From assembly GCF_902459505.1 (NCBI RefSeq), contig NC_047098.1, positions 36,288,523 through 36,352,522 on the forward strand: a stretch of DNA of 64,000 nt. The letters run 5' to 3'. Positions 10,111 to 20,535 of this stretch are shown here, piece by piece. Both the position numbers and the translations under genes were made by a program. Below the pieces are notes generated by a model. It saw nothing but the letters and a program-made list of their open reading frames with translations. It had not been told where the DNA came from and searched no databases. This DNA is from Geotrypetes seraphini. Lineage: Eukaryota > Chordata > Amphibia > Gymnophiona > Dermophiidae. The stretch's first letter is position 1; every line of letters starts with the position of its first letter.

Positions 10111-12870
10111 TTAAGCGAATAGATTTCGCAAAACCGATTGGCCGAACCGGCCATCGCTCCTGGACAGTGAGTCCAGACAGTAGTGGGAGGTGAAGGTATG
10201 AACCGAAGACCACGTGGCAGCCTTGCAGATTTCCTCAATAGGTGTGGACCTGAGGAACGCTACGGAGGCTGCATCGCTCAGACCTTGTGTCCCGTTACTC
10301 GACCATGCAGCGTGAGACCAGCCTGAGCGTAGCAGAAGGAGATGCAATCGGCAAACCAGTTGGACAAGGTGCGCTTGGAGACTGGGTGACCTAACCGGTT
10401 TGAGTCGAAGGACAAAAACAATTGTGGGACGTTCCAGTGTGACTGAGTGCGTTGGAGGTAAAAGGCCAACGCTCTCTTACAGTCAAGAGTATGGAGCGCC
10501 ACCTCTCCGGGGTGAGAGTGGGGCTTGGGAAAAAACACAGGCAAGACAATGGACTGATTGAGATGAAAATCAGACACTACTTTAGGCAAGAACTTTGGAT
10601 GGGTGCGGAGTACCACCTTGTCGTTATGGAATACCGTGAAGGGTGGGTCCGCTACCAGAGCTTGTAACTCACTAACCCGCCGGGCGGAAGTGAGCGCGAG
10701 CAGGAAAATCACCTTCCAAGTGAGGAATTTTGGATGGCATTTGTCTAGGGGCTCAAATGGAGGTTTCATTAGTTGAGCCAGAACCACGTTAAGGTCCCAA
10801 ACCACCGGGGGAGGTTTGAGAGGAGGGTGGACATTCAGAAGACCCTTCATGAAGCGAGAGACTAAGGGATGGAGCGAGAGGGCTTTCTCTTCCAGGGGCT
10901 GATGAAAGGCCGCAATCGCACTGAGGTGTACTCGAATGGAGTTGGTCTTTAGGCCGGAATGAGATAATTGAAGCAAATAGTCAAGGACCAGAGGGACGGG
11001 GATCGACACCGGGTCCTGGCTGTGGGAGGAGCACCAGGTTGAGAATCTGGTCCACTTTTGAGAGTAGCAGGTTCTCGTCGAGGCCTTTCTAGAGGCCTCC
11101 ATTATCTCCTTGACTGATTGAGACACGGGGAGAGCAGTCAGGGGGAGAGGAACCAAGCATTCAGATGAAGAGATTGAAGATTGGGATGTAACAGCGAACC
11201 CTGACCCTGTGATAGTAGAGAGGGAAACAGAGGCAGAGGCAGTGGATCTCTGACACTGAGTTGAAGTAGAAGGGAAAACCAAGGCTGGCGTGGCCAGCGA
11301 GGAGCAATCAGGATCAGGGTGGCTTGTACTGTTTTCAGGTGGATAAGCGTCCGCAGTATCAGAGGAAACGGCGGGAACGCGTACAGGAATCTTCCCTCCC
11401 AGTCGAGGAGGAAGGCGTCGGCCTCGAGCCGGTCCGGGGAGTACATCCGGGAGCAGAAGAGAGGCAGCTTGTGGTTGTGGGGGGATGCGAATAGATCTAT
11501 TTGAGGCGTCCCCCACTTTTCGAACACCTGTCGTAGGATCTGAGAGTGCAGTGACCACTCGTGTGGCTGGAGGAGGCGGCTGAGTCTGTCCGCCAGACAG
11601 TTTTGTTCTCCTTGTATGTACACCGCTCCAAGGAAGGTGTTGTTGGAGATTGCCCATTTCCAGAGGCGCAGGGCTTCCCGGCAAAGGGACCAAGACCCTG
11701 TTCCCCCTTGTTTGTTTACGTAGTACATTGCTACCTGGTTGTCGGTTCGGATGAGAACCACTCGGTCGTGGAGCAGATGTTGAAAAGCTACAGCTGCGAG
11801 ATAGATGGCCCGAAGCTCTAGCACGTTGATGTGGCAGCGACGGTCTTCTGCTGACCACATCCCTTGAGTGCGTAGGCCGTCCAGATGGGCTCCCCAAGCG
11901 TACTCCGACGAGTCCGTGGTGAGTATCTTGCTGTGGGGTGGGGTGAGGAAGAGCAAACCTTTGGAAAGATTTGAAGAGTCGGCCCACCAGCGGAGCGATC
12001 GTTGCAAAGAAGGCGTCACTGTCACGGGGCGGTCGATCGGGTCCCGGTCTTGACGCCATTGAGAGGCCAGGGTCCATTGAGGAATTCTCAGATGGAGGCG
12101 GGCGAAGGGTGTGACGTGGATGGTGGAGGCCATGTGGCCCAGAAGAGTCATCATCTGCCGAGCTGATACCGAGGTCATCAGTGAGATCCTTTGGCTCAGA
12201 CTTACTAACGCCTCTAGACGCGGAGGGGGGAGGAAGGAACGGAGGCGAACCGTGTCCAGCGTGGCCCCGATGAACTGTAGGGACTGGGAGGGGCGTAGTT
12301 GGGATTTTGGAAAGTTTATCTCGAACCCCAGACTTTGTAGGTAGGTAATAGTCTGTTGGGTCGCTGAGATAACCGCTTCCCTGGACGAGGCCAGTCAGCC
12401 AGTCGTCCAGGTAGGGGAATACCTGGAGGCCCTGGGAGCGTAAGGTTGCTGTGACCACCACGAGGCACTTGGTGAAGACCTGAGGTGACGATGCTAGGCC
12501 GAAGGGGAGGACACGGTATTGTAGGTGCCAGTCCCCTACCTGAAAATGCAAGAACTTGCGGTGAGCGGGGTGCACTGGGACATGTGTGTACGCCTCCTTC
12601 AGATCGAGGGAGCAGAGCCAGTCGCCCTTGTCGATCAGGGGGTAGAGGGTCGGTAGGTAAAGCATCCGAAAGTTGAGAGAGTATCCTGATGAGATCACGC
12701 CAAGGACCCATGCGTCCGACGTGACTTGTTCCCAGCGAGGGTAAAAGGCTTTGAGGCGACCCCCGATGGGAAGGAGGCCTGGGACTATGGCGGAAGGGGC
12801 CTGCCCCCTTCCGCATATCCCGTGAAAAGGACGGAGATGGTTTGGTAGTCGCAGGCGGTTGGGACTTGGG
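10111..12870 (-). pseudogene. DIRS-A copy 1 RT, RNase H and tyrosine recombinase region
   Basis: Visible minus-strand motifs, in order: RT with LDLKEAYTHVPVHP, LPFGLASSPQVF and PYLDDWL; RNase H with TTDSSEYAWGAHLDG, LELRAIYLA and IRTDNQVA; and a recombinase with SARRVSELQAL and, at the C-terminus, ICKAATWSSVHTFTSHY. This order is diagnostic of DIRS. The region is a fossil and its frames are interrupted a few times. Confidence 0.85.
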
Positions 12871-12879
12871 CATGGCCCG

Positions 12880-14983
12880 GTGGTGGGCTTGCGGACGCCT
12901 GGGTGGAGGCCGCGAGAAGGTAGGAGTGGATTTTTGTGGGTAGCAGCGCGGAGGGGCCCTATACGGCCTGGATGCGGGCGGTTTGGGTTTTTGTCGGACG
13001 AGGGAGGCAAACGAGCGTTCGTGTTCGGAGAGGCGTTTTGTAGCCGCCTCGATAGTGTCATCGAACAGTTCTTTTCCCACGCAGGGGAGGTTACGGTCCT
13101 GTAAGTTGGGGTCCATGTCGACCAGGCGTAGCCAAGCTAGTCGGCGCATGGCGATAGCAAAGGCTGCCTCTCTGGAGGAGAGTTCGAAACCATCGTAGGC
13201 CGCGTGGAATAAATGGAGGCGTAGGTTGGAGAGGGATTCCAACAGCAGGCTAAACGCTCCTTGGCGGGAGGCCGGTAGGTCAGTCTCAAAGGCTCTCAGT
13301 AGTCCAATGAGGTGTTTGAAGTAGGATGTGAAGGTGAAAGTGTAGCTTTGTACCCTAGAGGCCATCATCGCGTTTTGATATAGTCTCCTGCCGAACTTGT
13401 CTAGGGTTCGGCCTTCTCGGCCTGGGGTGCCCGCCGCTGAGACCTGGGAGGGGTAAGCCTTTTTTAAGGAGGATTCTACTAACAGCGACTGGTGGGAGAG
13501 CTGTGGTTGTTCAAATCCCGGAAAGGGTACTGTACGGTACTTGGCCTCCATTTTGGAGGGCACGGCTGTGACCATATAGGGTGTCTCCAGGTTCCTGAAG
13601 AGAGCCTGTTGGAGTATCGGGTTAGGCGGTAAGCGAAGGGACTCTCTGGGCAGTGATGGCATATCCAGTTCCGCTAGGTACTCTTTAGAGTATCTGGAGT
13701 CGGACTGGAGGTCTAAATTCAAAGCGTGGCCCATGTCCTGGACAAAGCGTGAGAAGGATGGTCGGGATGTTTCCGAGGCCCCGTGCGGGGTCGGTGAACG
13801 AGACCTCCGTCGGGTGGAGAAGGAAGGGGAGGCTTCTCTCGAGTAGCGAGGTTCCTGCTCCGATCCAAGCTCCGAGACCGGGGAAGCACTTTGAAAGTGT
13901 TCCGGGGTCGTGGATCTCCGACGTCTCGAGGAGCCCCTCGGAGACGATGCCGGGGTTCGGGGTACCGATCGATGTCGAATCGGTGACCTCGACCCGGACT
14001 CCCTCGGTGAAAGCCCGAAACCTCGGATCGGAGCCCCGGTCCAAGGGGGAGTTCGGAGGATGTGTGGGTTGGAGAGTGATAACTCTGTCACCCTCAGCGG
14101 TCCCGTACGAGGTGTAGGTGTACGGCCTCGTAGAGTGGGGGAACCCCGGGCCTTCTTAGAGGTACGGCGGTTCGAGGTTTGTCGGTTTAGCCTGACGTTT
14201 TGCCCTGTGGCGGTCTGTGGAGGGAGAGCGCCTCGGGTGCCTCGGCGAGGAGTCCGAGGAGGATGAGATGCGGCGAAGTTTGCGCACTTTTCCCCGAGGT
14301 GGCTCGACGCGAGGCTCAGGCTGGTCTGGCACATGCGGGGTCGAGGCAGAGGCCGGTTGTAGCTGGGCCATTGCAGCGGACAGCTCCGACGAGATCATTG
14401 CTCGGAGTAGGTTCTGGAAGACGGGCACGGACAGCATCGAAGGCATGTCCCCTGCCTCGGTGCACTCCACCGGGGGCGACCTCGTATCAGAGTATTCCCG
14501 TGTGGTGGCGGCACGGCCCGAAGGCTTGGAGGGCTTCGTCGGGGCTGTAAGTATGGGAATTCCGCCATGCGTCGCCGGTGTCCCCGAGGTTGGTTTCTTC
14601 GCTGGTACAGAACCTGAAGAGGGAAGAGGGGACTTACCCGGAGCCGAGGCTTTCTGTTGTCCCGAGGACTTCGGAGTCGAGTCTCGAGGCGATGCCGAGG
14701 TATTCGGGGCCGAGGTCAAGGCCGGGGCCGACCTCGAGGCCGAGGTAGAGGGTTGGTCTGGGGCAAAAAGATCCGCCATGCGGGCTTTCCTTCAACGGAG
14801 GGCCCGGTTCTGGAAAGTAGCGCACTGGGGGCAGGAGTCGGTTGGATGAGCGGCCCCCAGGCAGAGGATGCACCGGCGATGCGGGTCTGTGATGGAAAGA
14901 AGCCGCTCGCACCGGGTGCACTTTTTAAAGCCGGTCAAAGGCCGGGACATAGAATCAAAAGTGGCCGCGGCTCGAGTAGCCAC
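12880..14983 (-). pseudogene. DIRS-A copy 1 Gag-like region with Cys-rich N-terminus
   Basis: The N-terminal part (14792-14983) carries clustered CTRC, HRRCILC and CPQC motifs that look zinc-binding. A Ser/Pro/Arg-rich low-complexity linker follows, then a helical Gag-like block with DKFGRRLYQNAMM and FAIAMRRLAWLR. The same organisation recurs in copy 2 at 40.0-41.9 kb. The role in particle formation is inferred from the family. Treated as a fossil. Confidence 0.7.
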
Positions 14984-15157
14984 GCGGCCACGGGGACCCG
15001 GAAGCCTCCGGGTCAGTCAAACGAAGCAGGAATCAAGTTGAAGAAAAACTTTCGCGCACAGCGACTTAAACGATGAAAAAACAAGAAAAATCGCGGTGCT
15101 AGAAGGCAGTTGGGGCAGAGCCTGAAAAAACACGACTTCTAGGCTCAGCGGAAAATT

Positions 15158-15335
15158 TTGAACTGGAGACCACGAGGGGATGCACCCCCTAGTGGAGCAG
15201 GAAGGCACGCATGCGTGGAGCAGCAGAGCAAACTTAAATCTTCAATCAAGTTTGCTTGAAAATGCTTCCGCATCGGGGCTCCGTAGATAACGTCACCCAC
15301 ATGTGAGAATATCATGCCTGCTTGTCCTGGGATAA
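15158..15335. repeat. DIRS-A copy 1 right inverted terminal repeat
   Basis: Reverse complement of the left repeat, ending TGTCCTGGGATAA. The L2-like LINE resumes immediately after it. Confidence 0.85.
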
Positions 15336-16005
15336 ATGCTTCTTTAGTCTAGGGATGTTAAGGAGGGTTCATGTGGTTTTTTTTATCAACATCATTTTGC
15401 TGTATTGGTCCAGGCTATTGTATTGGCTTCTCTGGACTATGCAAATTCTTTTTATATTAGTATAAGTAAGTGTAACTTAAAGAGATTACAGCTGATTCAG
15501 AACAGGGCTGCCAAATTGATCTTTGGTAAGAACACATACGATCATGTTACCCCATTACTGAGAGAATTGCATTGGCTCCCGGTATATTGGAGGGTTCAGT
15601 TCAAATGTGCCAATGTTGTATTTAAGAGTCTATATGGGGCCTTTTCTCCATTATTTCCCCTTTCTTTCAACTCTTCATCGACCTCTTTCTACTAGAAGCA
15701 TACATAAATTTAAACTAGTATTCCCTACTAGAGGGATTCAAACTTTAGGTAGACTTTCCCATTCTCTGACATGTACCATCTGGAATGATCTTCCTTCAGA
15801 AATCGGACTTCTTTCCTCTTTGATATGTTTTAGAAAAACCCTGAAAACATATCTGTTCCATAAATTTTTAGATGACAAATAAGAGATGGTAATAGATGAA
15901 CTTTCCTATCCAATTATTGTTCCCTAATATTACTTTGGTTAAACTTTTGTTAACCAGTTCGAGTCCCCCTGGGGAATGACCCAGTATATAAGACTAAGGA
16001 TTGGA
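15336..16005 (+). pseudogene. L2-like LINE, 3' part after the DIRS insertion
   Basis: Translation gives LASLDYANSFYI, LQLIQNRAAKLIFG and LRELHWLPVYWRVQFK, the conserved C-terminal block of L2/CR1-group LINEs. It then reads into a 3' UTR with GTTCGAGTCCCCCTGGGGAA and CCAGTATATAAG. It continues the fragment at 9096-9723. Stops are present. Confidence 0.75.
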
Positions 16006-16727
16006 TCCTTTGCATTTGCAACAATTTCTAAGCAAATAGGAACAGAGCAAGGATAAGAAGGTTGAAAATAAATGCTGATCTTTATTAGGAATTAAAGTAA
16101 ATACAGCACATAAGAAGTTTAATTTTTTTTTTTTTGTAATATTATGTAATATGTTTAAGTAATTCCTCCATTATGGTGGGCTAGAAAGATTGCATTGTGA
16201 GGAAAAGGTTTGTTTACTTGATTGTTATATGGTTTTGTTATCTTTACTCTTTACTGTTCGGTTTGAACTGTAATATGGAAAAAAAAAACTGGCTACGAGT
16301 GAGAACACGCTAAGGCCACAATGTTATAACAACCATTACCCAAAGAAGGAGGATCAAGCTTCCTATTAAAATTAAAGGTTAAGAGGAAAACATACACTAA
16401 CTACTGAGAAATTATTTGAGTGGTAGGTGCTGAATAAAAAGATTTAATGAAAAGGACACTGCTGAGGAAGCATTCATAAGGAGTCATGGTCACTGCTTCA
16501 GGATACCACCTAGTGGCTGAAGTCAGGGACTACGTCTGCAGAGTTTCAGAAGGAGTCTCCAACCTAGGTCCATCCCTGCAATGCCTGGACGAGAAACATT
16601 GAGGAAAAACTCCCCAGATAGTTGCAAATAAAGGTTCATTGTTCCAACTTAGCTGTAAAGTACAAAATTAGGTGGTCATCTAGGATGGCAAAGAACAGCT
16701 ACAGTCAAAGAAGCACGAGCATAGACA
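16006..16727. other. No gene recognised
   Basis: AT-rich sequence with poly-T near 16122 and poly-A near 16280. I see no coding signal or element ends I can support. Confidence 0.4.
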
Positions 16728-19362
16728 TAAGAACATAAGAACATAAGCAGTGCCTCCGCCGGGTCAGACCATAGGTCCATCCTGCCCGGCAGTCCGCTCC
16801 CGCGGCGGCCCAAACAGGTCACGACCTGTCTGAATCACCAGAAGGGGCTCCCCTGCCACCTTGGCTTCCCATTGAAGTCCCATCTTCCCATCGAAGTCCT
16901 AACCCTCTGGTCTTGCGCATGCACGACCTGGTTGGGTTTCTATACTTATTAGCTTTCTATACTTGTGTTACATCCCAGCTCCTCCCTCAGTATCCCACGA
17001 TCCCTTTATCCCTCAGGAATTCGTCCAATCCCTGTTTGAATCCCTGTACCGTACTCTGCCTGATCACTTCCTCCGGTAGCGAATTCCAAGTGTCTACGAC
17101 CCTTTGCTTGAAAAAAAACTTCCTTGCATTTGTTTTGAACCTATCTCCCTTCAGTTTCTCCGAATGCCCCCTCGTACCTGTTGTCCCCTTCAGCCTGAAG
17201 AATCTGTCCCTATCCACCCTCTCTATGCCCCTCATGATCTTGAAGGTCTCTATCATATCTCCCCTGAGCCTCCTTTTTTCCAGAGAGAAGAGTCCCAGCC
17301 TATCCAACCTCTCAGCGTATGGGCAGTGTTCCAGCCCTCTTACCAGTTTCGTTGCTCTCCTTTGGACTCTCTCAAGTACCGCCATGTCCTTCTTGAGGTA
17401 CGGCGACCAATATTGAACGCAGTATTCCAGATGCGGACGCACCATCGCTCGATACAATGGCATGATGACTTCCCGTTTCCTGGTTGTTATGCCCCTCTTT
17501 ATGATGCCCAGCATCCTGTTGGCTTTTTTCGAGGCTGCTGCGCACTGTGCAGATGGCTTCAGTGATTCATTCACCATCACACCCAAGTCTCTCTCAAGAC
17601 TGCTGTCTCCCAACAATGCCCCCCCCAATTTGTAGTTGAACAATGGGTTCTTTTTCCCTATATGCATGACCTTGCATTTTTCCACGTTAAAGCACATTTG
17701 CCATTTGTTTGCCCAGTCTTCCAGTTTGTCCAGGTCCCTTTGTAGGTCCTCACACTCCTCCCTGGACCTAACTCTGCCGCACAGTTTAGTATCGTCTGCA
17801 AATTTTATAACCTCGCACTTTGCCTCCTTTTCCAGGTCATTGATAAATATGTTGAAGAGTAACGGCCCCAGTACCGATCCCTGTGGCACACCGCTTGTGA
17901 CTCCCCGCCAGTCAGAATATTGTCCCTTTACTCCGACCCTCTGCAGTCTACCCGACAACCAGTGCTCGATCCATCTGTGCACATCCCCTCCCACCCCGTG
18001 GTTCCACAGCTTCCTAAGCAGCCTTTCATGTGGCACCTTGTCGAAAGCCTTTTGAAAATCGAGGTAAATGATGTCTATAGGTTCCCCATTGTCCACCCGA
18101 CTGCTTATTCCCTCAAAGAAGTACAGAAGGTTCGTTAAGCATGACCTTCCCTTACAGAATCCATGCTGGCTTGTTCTCAGTAGGCCATTTCCCTCGATGT
18201 GCTCGCAAATACTGTCCTTGATCATAGCTTCCACCATCTTCCCTATAATTGAAGTCAGGCTCACCGGCCTGTAGTTCCCGGGGTCACCCCTCGATCCCTT
18301 CTTGAAGATAGGTGTGACATTCGCCAATTTCCAGTCCTCTGGTACCTCTCCAGTTTTCAAGGATAGGTTGCAAACATGCTGGATTGTGCCCGCTATTTCT
18401 TGTCTTAGTTCCTTTAGAACCCTTGGGTGGATCCCGTCTGGGCCCGGCGATTTGCCGCACTTTAACCTGTCTATCTGTTTGAGGACATCCTCCTTACTTA
18501 CCTCTATGTGTTCCAATTTTTCAGCCTGTTCTCCACTCATGAGCTCCTCTGAGTCCGGTATATTAGATGTGTCTTCTCTCGTGAAAACCGACGAGAAGAA
18601 CGTGTTCAACCTCTCAGCTACCTCTTTATCCTCCTTAATCACTCCCTTCCTATCCCCATCGTCCAACGGCCCCACCTCTTCTCTCGCTGGTCGCTTCCCC
18701 TTTACGTAACTGAAGAATGCCTTGAAGTTTTTCGTCTCCCTGGCCAGCCCCTCTTCGTATTTCCCTTTTGCTTTTCTAACCTCTCGGTGGCATTCCTTTT
18801 GGCATTTCTTGTGCGCCTGGAGATTTTCCTCCGTTGGGTCCTTTTTCCATCTCCGGAAGGATACTTTTTTGTCATTTATTGCCCTCTTTACTTCTGTTGA
18901 GATCCAAACCGGGTCCTTTGACCGATTGTTCTTGCCGCCTTTCCTGAAACTGGGGACGTACATTCTTTGTGCTTCCTGCAGGGTGTCCCTGAATAGGGTC
19001 CAGGCGCTTCCTACAGTCTCCATCCTAAGAATGTTTCTGAGCTTCCTCCCCACCATTTCCCTCATAGCAACATAGTTCCCTTTCCTGAAGTTGAGCGCGG
19101 TTGTTGCGGTCCTCCTTACTGTGGGTGTCCCCCTTTCTAATGTGAATCTGATCGCGTTGTGGTCACTGTTGCCTAGTGGTCCTCCCACTTCTACCCCTCT
19201 TGCAGGCCCCCCTAATCCGTTTAGGATGAGGTCAAGAGTAGCACTCCCTCGTGTTGGTTCTCTGACTAGTTGCTCCATGAAGCAGTCCCTCACAGCTTCT
19301 ACAAATCCTGTTTCCCTAGTGCAGTTGGAGTGACCCATACTCCAGTCAAGGAGTGGATAATT
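16728..19362 (-). mobile_element. CR1 LINE, 5'-truncated
   Basis: The element is on the minus strand. Its 3' end is a short microsatellite of TTCTTATG units (seen on plus as 'acataagaacataagaacat' at 16728-16750), the typical CR1 3' hallmark. A roughly 260-bp 3' UTR separates the tail from the coding region. CR1 homology begins inside the endonuclease domain near 19362, so the copy is 5'-truncated, as is usual for LINEs. The remaining coding region is fully open, indicating a young insertion. Confidence 0.9.
16987..19362 (-). CDS. CR1 ORF2 protein: endonuclease C-terminus plus reverse transcriptase
   Basis: The frame is open for about 790 codons without a stop. It begins within the apurinic endonuclease (FVEAVRDCFMEQLVREPT and GNSDHNAIRF, which holds the catalytic SDH). 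RT blocks follow: GKSPGPDGIHPRVLKEL, NYRPVSLTSIIGKMVE, QHGFCKGRSCLTNLL, YLDFQKAFDKVPHERLL, GVPQGSVLGPLLFNIFINDL and the catalytic KFADDTKLCG. It ends with the CR1 C-terminal block (VDTWNSLPEEV, GFKQGLDEFL). The N-terminal endonuclease half and ORF1 are missing. It is not expected to be mobile on its own, but the RT looks intact. The first 21 codons of the open frame (to 19425) are flanking DNA. Confidence 0.9.
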   Translation of the reverse strand, partial: NYPLLDWSMGHSNCTRETGFVEAVRDCFMEQLVREPTRGSATLDLILNGLGGPARGVEVGGPLGNSDHNAIRFTLERGTPTVRRTATTALNFRKGNYVAMREMVGRKLRNILRMETVGSAWTLFRDTLQEAQRMYVPSFRKGGKNNRSKDPVWISTEVKRAINDKKVSFRRWKKDPTEENLQAHKKCQKECHREVRKAKGKYEEGLARETKNFKAFFSYVKGKRPAREEVGPLDDGDRKGVIKEDKEVAERLNTFFSSVFTREDTSNIPDSEELMSGEQAEKLEHIEVSKEDVLKQIDRLKCGKSPGPDGIHPRVLKELRQEIAGTIQHVCNLSLKTGEVPEDWKLANVTPIFKKGSRGDPGNYRPVSLTSIIGKMVEAMIKDSICEHIEGNGLLRTSQHGFCKGRSCLTNLLYFFEGISSRVDNGEPIDIIYLDFQKAFDKVPHERLLRKLWNHGVGGDVHRWIEHWLSGRLQRVGVKGQYSDWRGVTSGVPQGSVLGPLLFNIFINDLEKEAKCEVIKFADDTKLCGRVRSREECEDLQRDLDKLEDWANKWQMCFNVEKCKVMHIGKKNPLFNYKLGGALLGDSSLERDLGVMVNESLKPSAQCAAASKKANRMLGIIKRGITTRKREVIMPLYRAMVRPHLEYCVQYWSPYLKKDMAVLERVQRRATKLVRGLEHCPYAERLDRLGLFSLEKRRLRGDMIETFKIMRGIERVDRDRFFRLKGTTGTRGHSEKLKGDRFKTNARKFFFKQRVVDTWNSLPEEVIRQSTVQGFKQGLDEFLRDKGIVGY

Positions 19363-19797
19363 TTCAAACAACCCATTTAACCTAGGTAAATGACTTTTGG
19401 AATATTTCTCATTATATATGAACACAAAGCATAATATTCAAACTGTTGATGTCCATTTTACAGGGCTATTAAGATATAGTGATGGTGAGATAACAGTAAT
19501 TCTGGGGTTATAAATCTCAAGGGGGGGATAACAAAGTTGAAAGTTTGTCTTGAAGCCCTGGAATGGGCAAAGGCTGAAGAAATAGGCACCACTAGGAACA
19601 ATTCATTTAATACAGTAGAATATGTTATTACAAACACCATTTGATTGCTTTGTTTTCTCTTACCATTAAAGGTATACATTTAAAATTACACAGGTTTTGT
19701 ATTATGGCTGAATTTAATAGGCTAGTTTGGGGCTGATCAAATATTTTACAGTAGCCTATGCAAAGCACCAGCCAATCATCTCATAAAACTGAGTAAA
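19363..19797. other. TIMM22 downstream flank or distal 3' UTR
   Basis: No recognisable repeat or exon. An ATTAAA hexamer on the minus strand (19713-19718) could serve as a TIMM22 polyadenylation signal, but this is speculative. Confidence 0.3.
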
Positions 19798-19805
19798 CAT
19801 AAAGC

Positions 19806-20079
19806 CAGTGGCATAGTAAGGGGAGTGCGGTCTTCCTAAGGACACCTCTCTGTCCCCTTCCTCTTCTTGCCACACAAGTCCCCTTGCTTCCCCAGTGTGA
19901 GGTTGCTGCCCGCATCGGGGCTCTCTCTGACATCACTTCTGGGACTCATGACGTCAAAGGGTGCACCGAGACCAACATGGGCATGCTGCTCACGGAGAAG
20001 TATAAGAGGTATGGGGAAAGGGAAGGGGGTGCGGAGAACAGGGCGGGGTGGGGCGTCGCTCACCCTTACTACGCCACTG
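19806..20079. mobile_element. hAT MITE, CAGTGGCATAG family
   Basis: The ends read CAGTGGCATAGTAAGGG and CCCTTACTACGCCACTG. The flanks are CATAAAGC (19798-19805) and CATAAAAC (20080-20087), an 8-bp duplication with one mismatch, typical of hAT elements. Non-coding. It lies just downstream of the TIMM22 stop codon, possibly within the 3' UTR. Confidence 0.8.
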
Positions 20080-20458
20080 CATAAAACTATATTTTTTCCT
20101 GTTAGAGGGAGTACCACACACCACTGAACTGCCTCATCCATATAAGAAGCCAACTGCAGTCCATTGTTGTTTTTTCAAACCTAAAGGTAGCTGGCACACA
20201 CATTTCTATATATGCTGACAGCTCCTGCAGTATACACACATCTAGGACCAATACTGACAGGCCACAAGGAGGGCTGCTCTCTCTTTTGAATAAGGAAATT
20301 CTCGTCTGCTCCAGCGATGGGCCTCATTGAGCCTAGTGCACAAAGTCAAAAACTGATTGCCAAGAATCTCGGGCACAGAACATGAAGTTGGCGAGAACTG
20401 GAGAGCAGCAGGAAACTGTAGAAACCCGAGCTGGAAATCCTGGGGCTTGATGCTACCA

Positions 20459-20535
20459 CTACCGGAGGTAATAATCTATTACAGCGGAGAAAGCCGCAAA
20501 ACCGCCGCACCCAATGGTACCTGCCTTCAGGCCAG
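20459..20535 (-). CDS. TIMM22: TIMM22 exon 4 (terminal coding exon)
   Basis: After the acceptor ...TTTTGCAG the exon reads CTGGCCTGAAGG and codes AGLKAGTIGCGGFAAFSAVIDYYLR then TAG. The Ala codon is split with exon 3 (G|CT). It forms the last transmembrane segment. The 77-nt length keeps the frame. Confidence 0.95.

Larger units (their letters stand above)
9724..15335 (-). mobile_element. DIRS retrotransposon (family A), copy 1
   Basis: This is a tyrosine-recombinase retrotransposon of the DIRS order, 5.6 kb, coded on the minus strand. It has terminal inverted repeats of about 180-200 bp (9724-9929 and 15158-15335) and an internal complementary region at 9970-10071. In coding order it has a Gag-like region with a Cys-rich N-terminus, reverse transcriptase, RNase H and tyrosine recombinase. 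It inserted into the L2-like LINE without an obvious target duplication, as DIRS elements do. It is a fossil with roughly two to four breaks in its frames. Long stretches remain open, so it is probably fairly young. Confidence 0.9.

Noticed and set aside
10278-13061. A 927-codon minus-strand reading frame as a host gene
   Set aside because: It carries DIRS reverse transcriptase and tyrosine-recombinase motifs and lies between DIRS inverted repeats, so it belongs to a retrotransposon fossil.
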